Shown here piece by piece: positions 45,638-57,175 of a stretch of DNA of 64,000 bases; within the stretch, counting starts at the first letter, position 1, and each line of letters begins with the position of its first letter. The notes beneath the pieces are model-generated. The model worked only from the letters and a program-made list of their open reading frames with translations. It ran no database searches and had not been told where the DNA came from. The DNA is taken from contig JAKLMB010000009.1 in NCBI GenBank assembly GCA_022813625.1, forward strand, positions 992,001 to 1,056,000. Direction: 5' to 3'. The DNA comes from Aaosphaeria pasadenensis (lineage: Eukaryota; Ascomycota; Dothideomycetes; Pleosporales). The position numbers and the translations under genes are program-made.

Positions 45638-46714
45638 ATGGGTAAAAAGCGTGTTCTCATCTCGTATGGTGTTGATGTCGACGCGGTTGCAGGATGGCTA
45701 GGATCATATGGCGGAGAAGATAGCACAAGCGACATCAGCAGGGGTCTCTTTGCTGGTACAGTTGGAACGCAGCGTTTGTTGAAGCTTTTCAAGAAGTATG
45801 ACATAAAGACGACATGGTTCATTCCCGGACACAGCTTGGAGACGTTCCCAGAAGACATGGCGGCTGTGCGAGATGCAGGTCACGAGATTGGTCTCCACGG
45901 CTACAGCCATGAGAATCCTTCGGACATGACGATGGAACAGCAGAAGGATGTGCTCGATAAGACGTACCGTATGTTGACAGAGTTTGTCGGAAGACCACCA
46001 CGAGGAAGCGTAGCACCTTGGTAAGTACTCTCATTATGCATCAATCCTAAAATACTCATCACGATAATAGGTGGGAAACCAGCCAAGAAGGTGCCGAGCT
46101 GCTACTATCATACGGCATCAAGTATGATCACAGCATGAGCCACCATGATTGCCAGCCATATTATCTCAGGACTGGCGACACTTGGACCAAGATTGACTAC
46201 ACGAAGAAGGCCCAAGAGTGGATGAAACCACTCGTTGCAGGCCAGGAGACAGGCCTGGTCGAAATTCCTGCCAATTGGTATATCGACGACCTGCCACCTA
46301 TGATGTTCATCAAAGCCTCCGCAAACAGCCATGGTTTTGTCAATGCACGAGATATCGAGGATCTATGGAAAGATCACTTCGATTATTTCTACAGAGAATA
46401 CGATGAGTTCATTTTCGTAAGTTTATCAAGTTGCACCGTGCACAATGAGATGTACTAATTTTGAAAAGCCGATTACGATCCATCCTGATGTCTCTGGAAG
46501 GCCGCACGTCCTACTCATGCATGAGAGGTAATTAAGACTAACCCTATTATTATGATATGAACTAACACAACATAGGCTTATTGAGCACTTCAAGAAGCAC
46601 GAGGGGGTTGAATTTGTCACTATGGAGGAAATGGCGGATGACTTCTTGAAGAGGAATGCTCCACCAGAGGGGGCGCTGATGCCAGCTGAAGAAGGATCCA
46701 AACTGAAACAATAA
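45638..46714 (+). CDS. Polysaccharide-deacetylase-family hydrolase (PuuE/cyclic imidase-like)
   Basis: A 308-residue NodB-fold hydrolase in four exons: 45638-46020, 46071-46416, 46469-46527 and 46576-46714. The metal-site region is visible: VLISYGVDVDAV (aspartates of motif 1), KTTWFIPGHSLE, and GHEIGLHGYSHENP (two histidines of motif 2); the later motifs are GSVAPWWETS and HPDVSGRPHV. There is no signal peptide, unlike chitin deacetylases, so it is intracellular. This branch includes H. pylori PgdA-like proteins, allantoinase PuuE and cyclic imidases, which open amide or imide rings rather than deacetylate polymers. With the amidase nearby, ring opening followed by amide hydrolysis is a coherent but unproven idea. 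Confidence 0.87.
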
Positions 46715-47416
46715 ACTTGTGAATAGCACGAATAAATACCAATCAAATGTATGAATGATATCATGATCCATGTTGAAGATGTGGCGCCTTCAAACTGACG
46801 TTCAAAGAAGCCGGCAAATAAGTGGGTTAGTAATTCTCGGTATCGGCTTTTTCGATCGAAAGATGATCGAGCTCATGAGAGCTATCGTGACCCCAACAGA
46901 TACGAGTTCGACCACATTATTGTAATCGACAGTAAAAGATAGGAGTTCCGATCAGATACGATATACACATTGTCGCAGGGTTGCCAAGGGTGTCTGGTCT
47001 TATGTTGTGTCATGTATTGACCTCAAGCATATCGATCGGAGAATCCGCTACTATTGCACCCGTACCTCGCACTAAAACATTAGCTACTCCAAATCTTATC
47101 AACAACTGACGCGAAGTTCACGTGTTGGGGTAGAAGACCCTTGCCCGATCGTCGGGGTGATCGTTGGAGTGTCTCCAAAATAACGGGGCCATTGAACCCC
47201 ACGAGATTTCTTCCCCAGATTTGTTTCTTGTCGCACGGGTTATCTTTGTTAGCATTATCTATAGCGATTCATTTCATATCTCCATTGTGATTACGCTGGT
47301 CGTCGTCACGAATACATATACACCACATCCTGCACTTGCAGATGATCTTGATCGTCGCTCATCACTCCAAAACAACAATACAGACATAGGCGAAGACGCT
47401 GTTTACGATCATCAAC
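46715..47416. promoter_or_regulatory. Permease promoter with cluster motifs
   Basis: 700 bases between two plus-strand genes, with ACTCCAA at 47086 and TTGGAGT at 47164, 250-330 bases before the permease start. No other gene. Confidence 0.55.
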
Positions 47417-48967
47417 ATGTCGGACGAAAAGCGAAGCGATATCATTGCCCCTATCCAGAGCAGCACCGACAGCGTCAACGTTGTTGAGAAGGTCGAGGAT
47501 GATGGCGAGATTTTCAAGAGAACCGAAGGCGCTGTCGACTTTCGAACAGTGCATTGGATCCATACATCGGTCATCTTCTTGAAGCGTGAGTTGGAAGGCA
47601 TAACCCGCTAAAGCATCTACTTACAATGTGTCAAGTCATCTTCGCGACCGGTGTATTGACAATTCCTTCGGCTATGTACACTCTTGGAGCTCTTCCTGGC
47701 GCAATCAATGTTCTAGGATGGCAATTCTTGAACACATATTGTGCACTTATCCAAGGACAATTCCGTAACAGGCACGCCGGTTGCCACAGTATGTTCATTT
47801 ACTATCGATTGATATATTTAGGAGTATCTAATCTTGATAGGTATCGCTGATATGGGTAATCTCGTTGGAGGCAAAATTGTTAAGGAGATCACTGGAGTTC
47901 TCTTCCTTCTCGCATTCATCATCGTTGCCGCTTCCGGTATTGTTGGTGTTTCCACAGCATTGAACGCGCTGTCCAACCACTCCCTCTGCACAAACTATTT
48001 CTCCATCATCGCCGCTCTCATGGTCGGCTTTTTCGCTAGTATCCGAAAGTTTGAGAAGATTGCCTGGGTCACCTGGGCGGGCTTTATCTCCGTTTTCGTT
48101 GCCGTCTTCATTGTTGTGTATGTCTCCTTTCTTACTATTGACGTTTAACAGTTGACTAACATAACCACCAGGGTTGGAGTAACTCAGCTCGACCGTCCCG
48201 CTGCTGCTCCCCAGACTGGGGACTTCGAGTTCGGCTACCACGTCATCGGAAACCCTACATTTGCTGCTGGTATTACTGCCGCATCGACGATTTTCTGCTC
48301 TGGTGCAGGTACCTCGGCCTTCTTGCCGGTTATGTCTGAGATGCGCAATCCGCGGGAATACAGCAAGGCTGTCAACTGGTGCATGGGCTTGGTCACGGCC
48401 GCCTATCTCTCCTTCAGTCTAGTCGTCTACAAGTACTGCGGCCAATGGGTTGCATCTCCGTCTCTCGGTAGCGCTGGTCCCGTCGTCAAGAAGGTCGCAT
48501 ACGGTGTTGGTATCATTGGCCTCTGCGTCAGTGGAGCGCTTTACGTCCACGTCAGCGCGAAGTACGTGTTCGTCCGTATTCTTAGGAACTCCAAGCATCT
48601 CCAGGCCAACTCGGTGGTCCACTGGGGAGTGTGGATGGGCTGCATCGTTAGCATGACTGTCATCAGCTTCCTCATCGCTTCCGGTGTCCCGATCTTCAAC
48701 TACCTCCTCAGTCTTGCGGGTAGCGTCGCCTTTGCCCCTCTCGCGCTCGGTCTCCCAGGATGGCTCTGGATCTATGACCATGCCGATTACTACAAGGGTA
48801 CCTGGTGGCAGAAGATCCTGTACGGACTGCATGTTCTCTTGATCCTGTTGTCCGTTTTCCTTACTATTGGAGGCACATACGGTGTTATCGTGCAGATCAT
48901 CGATGCCTACCGCGATGGCACCATCGCCTCGGCTTTCTCATGCGCTGATAACAGCAACTCATCGTAG
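47417..48967 (+). CDS. Amino-acid permease, AAAP family (Mtr-like)
   Basis: A 464-residue plasma-membrane permease in four exons: 47417-47585, 47636-47788, 47841-48117 and 48172-48967. The acidic N-terminus (EKVEDDGEIFKRTEGAVDFRTVHW) is followed by about eleven hydrophobic segments, among them FATGVLTIPSAMYTLGALPGAINVLGW, SSTALNALSN-type and FCSGAGTSAFLPVMSEMRNPREYSKAV. This matches the neutral amino-acid transporter group of Neurospora Mtr. The last intron shows a CTAAC branch point. Inside the cluster it suggests that the substrate, or a product released by the amidase, is an amino acid or similar small zwitterion. Confidence 0.88.
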
Positions 48968-49310
48968 ATTATTAGGATGAAGCGATGCAATATGTAATAA
49001 GTGATTTGGTATCGACCGCTCGGTATACAGTTCATAGATTTTGAGGTTGAAAGGGTATTTATTTTAGACCAATTGTACGGACATAATATAATGAACATTT
49101 CTCAATAAGGCTTCACTGAATGCATCTTGATCTTGTGTGATAGATAATTTTTAACTATGCTTTTGGCATGTCGGTACAACAGATCAGTCAAATAAGGAAG
49201 CCAATACACGAAGGCTTCGTGCTTATTCAACAGATAGCACTTTGACCGATATACTTAGAACCAAGTCAACTTCTACCGATTAGAACTAGAACACCAACGA
49301 AACAGAAACA
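48968..49310. other. Intergenic, convergent
   Basis: 343 AT-rich bases between the 3' ends of the permease and the MFS gene. It lacks the TTGGAGT motif, as expected for a region without promoters. Confidence 0.5.
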
Positions 49311-51056
49311 TTAATATACATAGACAAAGTTAGGATTCTCCTTATCCGACAGATTCTGGAAGGCCGTAGCGTTCAGCCCATCCGAATCGTCCGATACAAT
49401 ACCTTGAGCGCGAAGGTGCTCTCGCTGCTTCTCCTTGCGCTTATTCTCCCAAATGAAAGCGTAGCGGAAGACGAAGAAGAGAGCGAGCTCGAGGCAGTTG
49501 GCGACGAGGAGAGATCCGATGCCTAGTGGGTACCGGGGGGACTGGTCGGACTTGTAGAAGAACGGGCTCGAAATGCTACCGACGCAGGATCCGAACCAGG
49601 TCATTCCAGCTACGATCATTTTCTTCGACTGGCCACCAGTGTTACTGGTGACTAGCGAGAGGCCGATGACGAAGGATGCTTGGTAGGAGCCGGTGAGGTA
49701 GCTGTTGCTAATCGTTAGTGACATATTCTAGATAGAAAGTGTTGAGTTGACTTACAAGCAAATGAGTCGACCAACGTATGCATCGTGTGGAGCGAGTAAG
49801 AAACCCAATGCTCCGGCAATAGTCGGCAGCATGAACGCTGCGCAGACCCAAGTCCTGCTGTTTGGCGGCATGTACTTGTTCATCACAGCACCAAGGGCGA
49901 TCCAGATGACAACGATAACGCCTTGGGGTATTCCCAAGAGAGCAGTGTGCAATCTGTTGAAGCCCAGACCTTGAATGACGAGAGTTGAGAAATTGGAGAT
50001 GCCTCCATTGGGTACAGCGCCGAGGAAGCCGAGAAGGGCGAACAGATATGTTTTGTAGTCTAAGTAGGCTTCTTTCACGTGGGCCCAGTTGATGTGCTTC
50101 TGTTCAACGCCGGTCTGGTTCCGGCGCATGCGAGCAATGATGAGGAGCCTTTCATCGTGGGAGAAGCCGCGGAACGTCGTTGGGGAGTTGGGGAGCACAT
50201 AGAGCAGTGCAAGTGCCCAGACAGCGCAGAACGCCCCAACGATTAGGAATTCGTATCGCCAAGATGCCAAAGCACCTTTTATGTGGCCAATGCCGTAGCC
50301 TGTATACGGAGGTTAGGTTAGAAGTCGTCAAGACGAGCCGACATGACAAGAGTAGAACCGTCGTACCTATGAGACCACCTCCTGCAACTCCAATGCCATT
50401 AAACGCGTACCACGCCGAGATTCGCGATGGTTGCTCCTCGCGGGTGTAGAACATCGAGGTAAACAGCATGAATGCCGGATCCGCAATGGCTTCGAATGCG
50501 CCCGATAAGACGCGCAACGCAGCGAGCGCTGCGAAGTTGTTCGCAGCCGCTTGGCACATGAGAAGAGCTCCCCACATGAAGATATTGAATGAAAGATACC
50601 AGGCTGGTGGTGAACGCTGCAGCAACAGATTGGAAGGGATGGCCCATCCCAGCCAACCAAAGTAGAACAGTGATGATAGCCATGAGTACTGAGTACCTCG
50701 AAGGTTGAGATCATCCTTGATGCCGAATATAGCGGCATATGACAGCGTTGTTTTATCGACATACTGTTCCATGTCAGAACGATAGTAAAGTGAAAAAAAG
50801 GAGCGCTCATTACATAGAAGAAATAGCATATCCCCAACACTGGAATAATACGCTTATCCAGCTTGCGAACGATGCGGGCTTCCTCGGCCTTATCAATTGC
50901 AGCGTCATTTGGGTATCGCTCTAGGGCTTGCTGATACATTTCAGCATTGTCCTGATTGATTTTGGTACTGCGTTGTTTGGCAGCACCATCCATATTGTCA
51001 CAAGTGCTGCGTGTGATGGTTTGAATATCGTGTTTCAAGTCGGCCATTTTACTCAT
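49311..51056 (-). CDS. MFS permease, Dal5/anion:cation symporter type (cluster)
   Basis: A 524-residue permease in four exons: 50814-51056, 50367-50763, 49756-50299 and 49311-49701, all in phase. Marks are ARIVRKLDKRIIPVLGICYFFYYVDKTTLSYAAIFGI, SSLFYFGWLGWAIPSNLLLQR, RVLSGAFEAIADPAFMLFTSMFYTREEQPSRI and YLTGSYQASFVIGLSLVTSNTGGQSKK. This branch imports carboxylates, including allantoate, pantothenate and sugar acids. It is divergent from the L-fuconate dehydratase gene; transporter and enzyme facing away from one promoter is a common catabolic arrangement. Uptake of a sugar acid or its lactone is inferred. Confidence 0.88.
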
Positions 51057-51909
51057 CCAATTGAACGTCCAAATAAGGGACGTCTACGCCGAGCAGAGAT
51101 CAATTGGAAGTAACTATGATATAGCAGTCAGAACTTGATGATTTACGATGGTATATATGTTGTACGACAGCATGTAGCCATCTTATAGTGGGGATCGGCA
51201 GGTGATCGACAGTCTCATACCTAACACCAATTCACACAGTCAAGCCCGATTAGGAAATCGAAAGTAGTGACGTTGGAAAGCTCGCTAGTCATTCGACAGG
51301 GCTTAGCATCAAACAATACGATTGAATTTTGTGGGGATGAAAGCGCGGGGAGCCTGTTTTGTGTACTACGATGGTGAAGTTCTGCAGATACGAGCCGTTT
51401 GAATATGGAGAAATTCCTCCAATTACCGAAGTCTCGTTCTCGATTGGGTGGAGGGCAGTTAGGTGCTCTTGGTACGAATAAGAGAGCCGAAGAGCCGAAG
51501 AGCCGGTTGTCATGCGCTCATAGGCATGTTGGACCAACATTACTAAGTTGAGGAACTTTGTATATCGCCCCCCGCTCTCTGATTGGAGTCATGCCCATCT
51601 TTTCCAATATTTGTTCGCCGTTATGTTTACGCTTGGGGTGTCGAGGTAACCTTTCTATACTCGGTTTACGACGGAATCATCCAAGATTAACATTCTTTGA
51701 AGAGGTCGAGCGACCTGCCTGACCTAGCTTCATTGGCCGAGTAATTCTCGTATCTGCAACTGGGTGCATTTCTGATCATTATAAGAGAAGCAACCCGCCT
51801 GGATGACCAGATTCACACTTTTCCAACTCCCATTTCACTCTTTGATCGAACCGTGACTTTATTCTTGGCTAGGGTACACTAGATTCAGGAACACGTTTTA
51901 CAAAAGACC
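51057..51909. promoter_or_regulatory. Divergent promoter, MFS / L-fuconate dehydratase
   Basis: 853 bases with TTGGAGT at 51583 and a three-fold octamer AGAGCCGA (51481-51504, last copy ending GG), which places CCG triplets every eight bases and could be bound by a Zn2Cys6 factor such as the one encoded at 53541-55816. Confidence 0.5.
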
Positions 51910-53481
51910 ATGTCGAAAAGCCATCCTGGTGGGGCTTCCCGCCCTTGCATCAATGAAGTCATAATCACCGGGATAGAGACTTTTGGTACGGAAATAACTC
52001 TCTCTATTACATTTATCGACAACCTCAGATCTTAAAGTTGCTCATCTATTATCTTCTCTAGATCTGCGATTTCCAACTAGCCTGGACGCGTCCGGTTCGG
52101 ATGCAATGAATCCGGCTGGTGACTACAGCGCCGCTCATGTGCAACTCAAAACCAATACAGATCTAGTCGGACACGGGATCTCGTTCACCATTGGTCGCGG
52201 GAACGATCTGTGTACGGAGGCAGCTCGCCAAGTTGGAGAGCGCCTAGTAGGCAAAACCCTCGGCGAACTTGTGGCAGACATGGGAAAGACCTGGCGATAC
52301 CTTGTCGCCGATTCGCAATTACGCTGGGTAGGCCCCGAAAAGGGTGTAGTCCACCTTGGACTAAGCTCCTGTGTCAATGCACTGTGGGACCTCTGGGGGA
52401 GGTATCTAGAGAAACCAATATGGAAGCTTGTGTCAGATATGTCGCCTGAAGAGTTCGTTCGATGTATAGACTTCCGCTACATTACGGATGCAATCACGCC
52501 CGAAGAAGCTGTAGAAATCCTTCGAAAACTGGAAGATACCAAGTCACAGAGAATTGAGGACGCACGCCGCAACCAAGCTGTGCCTGCATATACGACCCAG
52601 GCGGGCTGGCTCGGGTATACCGACGACCGAATGAGACAGCTCATCAGACAAAACCTTGCCGACGGCATGGACAAATTCAAGCTCAAGGTCGGGGGTGACA
52701 TTGATGATGATATCCGTCGCCTCAGGATTGCTCGGGAAGAGATAGGTCCGGATCGCACGCTCATGATCGATGCCAACCAGGTTTGGAGTGTCCCCGAAGC
52801 GATAGACGCGGTGAAGAGATTTGTTGACTTCAAGCCTGTGTAAGTGTCGCTGAGACAGCCCTTGGGATTTCTGTCCACGCTGACATTTCATCTAGTTTCA
52901 TTGAAGAACCAACATCCCCCGATGATGTCCTCGGCCATGCAACAATAAGAAAGGCGCTGAAGCCATTCGGCGTTGGAGTGGCTACGGGAGAGCACTGTCA
53001 GAACCGCGTTATCTTCAAGCAGCTCCTTCAGGCAGGTTCTATCGATGTTTGCCAGATCGATGCCTGCAGACTTGGCGGAGTCAATGAGGTTCTTGCGGTT
53101 CTGCTGATGGCTAAAAAGTACGTGCAGTCTCGCTCAATTTGAAATTGGCTTGCCGCCATGCTAACACACTTTCTGCGCAGATTCAACGTGCCCGTTGTTC
53201 CACACAGTGGAGGCATTGGTCTCAATGAGTACACCCAACACTTGGCTCTGCTCGACTACATCTGCGTGTCGGGAGCAAAGAGTCTTCTAGAGCACATTAA
53301 CTCATTTAATGAGACCCTCAAACATCCAGTGCAATTAAAGGACGGCTACTTCGTCACGCCGTGGGAGATCGGTTATAGTGTGGAGTATAAGCCAGAGGCG
53401 ATTTTAAAATACCAATTCCCCAATGGCAGTTTTTGGAAAGGCGAGCAGGGTTTGCGCATTCGAAGCGGTCCCAAGCTATGA
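51910..53481 (+). CDS. L-fuconate dehydratase (enolase superfamily)
   Basis: A 458-residue enzyme of the mandelate racemase subgroup in four exons: 51910-51985, 52062-52839, 52896-53117 and 53181-53481. It closely resembles human ENOSF1 and bacterial L-fuconate dehydratase, which convert L-fuconate to 2-keto-3-deoxy-L-fuconate. Shared stretches are SGSDAMNPAGDYSAA, DSQLRWVGPEKGVVHL, CIDFRYITD, YTTQAGWLGY and IEEPTSPDDVLGHATI. Catalytic parts are present: the KxK of MDKFKLKVGGD, metal ligands in LMIDANQVW, FIEEP and VATGEHCQNR, and the histidine of VVPHSGGIG. No lactonase or aldolase gene of the classical pathway is in the window, so the rest of the route must lie elsewhere or differ. Confidence 0.92.
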
Positions 53482-53540
53482 CTTGTTTGAAACTAATTGT
53501 TCGATGATATCATTACATAATGTATATGCTGCACATAACG

Positions 53541-55816
53541 CTACATTGTCGGAAAGAGCGTCGAAAAGAGGGCGTTGTCATTGAGCCACTCTTCAAACAT
53601 ACGTATTTGTTCTTGAGAATTCAACGATTTGACACCATCAGAGTCCAGGTCTATTGCATCTGGGAGGTTTTCCAGATCGGTCGATTGCGTCGGCCGCGAT
53701 ACTGAGCTATCAAGAAGTGCTGCTATAGAAGTTTTAGCGAAAATCGGGGGTTCGGGCACACGGGATGCATCTGATTCGATACTTCGATCTGATAGTAGAC
53801 TGATAGAACGTGGTCCTGAAGTTTCCTGCCGTGTCTGGGTGGGGATTGAAGTTGGCATGGCTTGAATTTGAATTGGCTGGGGAGGCTGTTCGGGTTGACT
53901 CGGATGGTTCGATTGGTGTCTTAGCGTGGATACCGACGAGGCCGCGCTACCAGATGATGCCGCAAGTAGAAAGAGGTCGTGATAAAAGCCCGCGTGCCAG
54001 TAAATGTAACTGAGCCGATGGAGGGCCTCCATACAAGTCGAAAATCGAATCTTCGCCTCGGCAACCTCTGCCGCGTTGCTCGAATAGCGCATTAGGAGAA
54101 CTTGAACAGTGAGCGGGGGCATTATAGCCGTCACACTGCGGGGGCGATTTAGTAATTGCATCGTACATCCATCGCGTGTGAGTGGCCCTACCTAGGCGTT
54201 GGGAAGTATTCTACTAATCCGAATCTTGTAGATTCTTCCGCTAAGACGGCTGAGTCGGCTGCTACTGATACGACGTCCATCGAGGGAGATCTGGATGAGG
54301 GGTCTCTGCTTAGTGTGCTCTTTGACTGCAACAGGGCAGTAAGAACGATACTGAATGGTCTGATCAGCCACAGATCGAAGGGCAAATCGTTGATTATGCT
54401 TACTTGTATATCAGGTGAAGAAATGTCCTGTAAACGAGTGCAATGCTCCCATGAGTCATCTGTACAGTCCCATCGGCATCTCGACGCGATGGGGCGCTCA
54501 AATTCGCCTTCCAGTTGTGTAACGTTGTCTCGCACACAGTTATCTGATCCTTCAGCGTGTCCTGTGGGGCAAATGCTAGGGATAGAACGCCTTCCATGTA
54601 GTGGCACAGCTTTGTAAAATCTACGAAGATTGCTTTCGTGAGTTTATCGATCTCTGTATCGTCTTCTTCCTCCAGGTCGGCCGGTGTGAGAATAGGAACA
54701 TTGCAGTCCAGGCTATTGATGTGCATTGGGCGATTGGTTCCGAGAGTAATCAGTCTATCTCTGATGAGACACGCCCACCAGATTCTAGCCCACAGCTTTC
54801 GCTGCGGAGCGTGACCGCTGTCCCGGTGGAGGCCTGCTCCTTGAGCGAGAGAAATGGCTTGGTGTGCCCAAAACCAGGTATGCCGTTGTTCTGTCATGGA
54901 ATGATAGTACTGGCTGATGAGAAGCAAAGCTTGTATAGTCACAATGTCGTCTGATTCGTAATTGAACACATGGAGATACTGTCCTAGTCAGGAAAGCGCC
55001 AGATGTACGTATCGCAAGTTACTCACTCGAGTCCTGGTGTAGAAGCAGCTTCGTGCTTGCTGACGTGTTGAGAACCCAAGCTTTGTGATACACTCCATTG
55101 GCACAAACTACATCTCGGATTTTAGTGACGATCAATAGAATCGGAACCATGAGTAGGGCGCTTACTGCACATGCTGTAAAGATGATAGCTTGGATAATCA
55201 GAATGCTAGGCGCGTCTGGATCATCTGGGTTGTCGCTGCCCTTCCTATGATATCTGGCCAAAAAGGACGGACGATCTATGACTGGAAAAAAAGAATGAAA
55301 GACTCTGAAATACGACGCAATGCATTCATCTAGAACAGCCTTCGGCGGCAGATCAAGAACATGCATCTCCTTCAAGAAGCGCAACTCCTCGGGCCCAACC
55401 CGCCGATGGTTTCCATGCAATTCGGCAGACTCATCGCGCGGCACAATAGGAAGACTCATCAATCTCTCACCATTTCCGGATCGCAGGGAGGATTTTCCAA
55501 CCGGCGTCAAGTTCTGGAAGAATTTGTAGTGAGGAATCTGGTGACGGATGATGTGCTCAGGAAAAGCGACACGGGGCATGGCGAGGGAATCTGAGTCTTT
55601 CATTTCGGCCTTCCTCCGCCTCTTCTTTCTAGGCTCTATGGAGCATTGGAACTCGTTCTCCACACATTTTGTGCATGGAACTCCGACCTGGAGAACATCG
55701 CAACGCGTCTTGCGGGAATGGCAGGTCGTACACGCCCTCGCTGCACGTCTTGTGCTGGCGCCGATGGCAGGGTCCGGACTTCGTCGCGGAACACCGCTGG
55801 CCTCTGGTTGACTCAT
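53541..55816 (-). CDS. Zn2Cys6 transcription factor (Ctf1-like)
   Basis: A 689-residue regulator in five exons: 55166-55816, 55027-55107, 54404-54978, 54192-54359 and 53541-54135. The zinc cluster is RACTTCHSRKTRCDVLQVGVPCTKCVENEFQC, followed by the basic RKKRRRKAE. The regulatory region shows SYFRVFHSFFPVIDRPSFLARY, FVPMECITKLGFSTRQQAR, IQALLLISQYYHSMTEQRHTWFWAHQAISLAQGAGLHRD and the strongly family-like SVAADSAVLAEESTRFGLVEYFPTPSVTAIMPPL. This layout resembles cutinase transcription factor 1 and related proteins. One intron is only 44 nt. Its promoter lacks TTGGAGT, so it may lie just outside the regulon or act above it. It is convergent with the dehydratase gene. Confidence 0.87.
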
Positions 55817-56639
55817 TGGGCTATTCGGCGGCTTCCTATGGACGGTTGGCTTGTTATCATCGGCATGTAAAAGGTAGATGTAGCGCTCTCGCGATGCTGC
55901 CGATCCAGCTTATCGATGTATAAAGGTCAGGATTGGCGGTTGACGGAATTCATTAGTGTAGTCGTAGTTTGTCTGAGATCGGCCCGCTCGGTTGAGCTAA
56001 GGGATGGCCAACGATCAGGCCCACCACTTCTACCAACGAGCGGACGCTATGATAGCGGTTCCAAAGAGAGGGGAAATAGGAAGAATTTGTATCTCTTGTT
56101 TCAACTCCTCGCAGTTATGATGGGCAACGCGATCTTGTGTCTCGGTGAAGCGATGAATCTCTGTGTATGACAAGTGTTACAATGGGAGCCAGGCTGCACA
56201 GCAATGATAAGAACACATACCCGCTTGTGATCAATTTATAATTGCGTGATGTAATAGCTAATGCGACTTCCAAGACCTGACAGCTTAGAACTTATAATGC
56301 AAGCAGCACAACGCTCATCGTCATAAACAAATCACCACATTCCTGTTGCAGAGGATGGTACAAACCACGGACTGTTTATCAGATGGAATGGACTGGGAAA
56401 TTGGCCGATATCGACCGGGAAGACGATATCAGTAGTAGCAGCTCCACATGCGAATCTCCACCAATTGCTAATATACAAAGCAAGAAGAAGATCAGTTAGC
56501 AACAGAGGATGGCACTTTATGAGGTATGTATCGTATCTCACAGCCCTGCCGGCCAAGACTCGGCTCATCCGCAGTATACGAGCGCTTATAGAGACAGCCT
56601 ACGGAGTACAGGTACCTCACATTACTACAAGTAATCTGT

Positions 56640-57175
56640 CTTCTGTTGTGGTTTGTAAGGTTCTTATCAAAAGGAAAACACTCAGCTTACTTACTCCAGG
56701 TATTCTCTCTCTCCTACACACATTTTCCACTATGGAGAAGGCAAGGAAGCGCATATGACGGGGTAGAATCCTCACAAAGTCGAGAGAGAAGGTCAAAATA
56801 ACCGCACCATTGGCCTTGCTCCACCAACGGTAGTGCGTCCTGTCAGGGTGCAAGAAATGCCTGCACGCGAATGTGTAGTGGGGAGTGCGGCTCCACTAAT
56901 ACGAGGTAGTGCCGTGGGCTTGACACCCAGTAGACGGGTGAAATAAGTCCCCTCTCTTACCTGCTGGACTATTGTTTCGATTGTCTGTTTCATCCTCTCA
57001 AACGATGCTTCTCTCCTAGGAGGCTGGAAGCCATACATGTCATCTGATACTATCAGCTCAGTGACAAGATGATCAAGTCTCGGGTGAGGAGGATCCTAGA
57101 GCCCGCGAGCCGTGTGCAAAAGAAGCAATTAACAGGGCGATGATAAGCCTCCAACGCCATTGTGCAGTAACCGAC
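56640..57175 (-). pseudogene. Probable gene relic with signal-peptide-like start
   Basis: From the ATG at 57175 the frame reads MSVTAQWRWRLIIALLIASF then AHGSRAL, a good signal peptide, and stops soon after. One base out of frame, an uninterrupted protein-like stretch begins: DPPHPRLDHLVTELIVSDDM, YGFQPPRREASFERMKQTIE, ending at a possible donor (CAGGTAAGA near 56960). Further down, another frame reads HFLHPDRTHYRWWSKANG and LTFSLDFVRILPRHMRFLAF. The pieces are ordered but not joined by one consistent frame, which suggests a decayed gene. I do not recognise the family. Confidence 0.35.
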
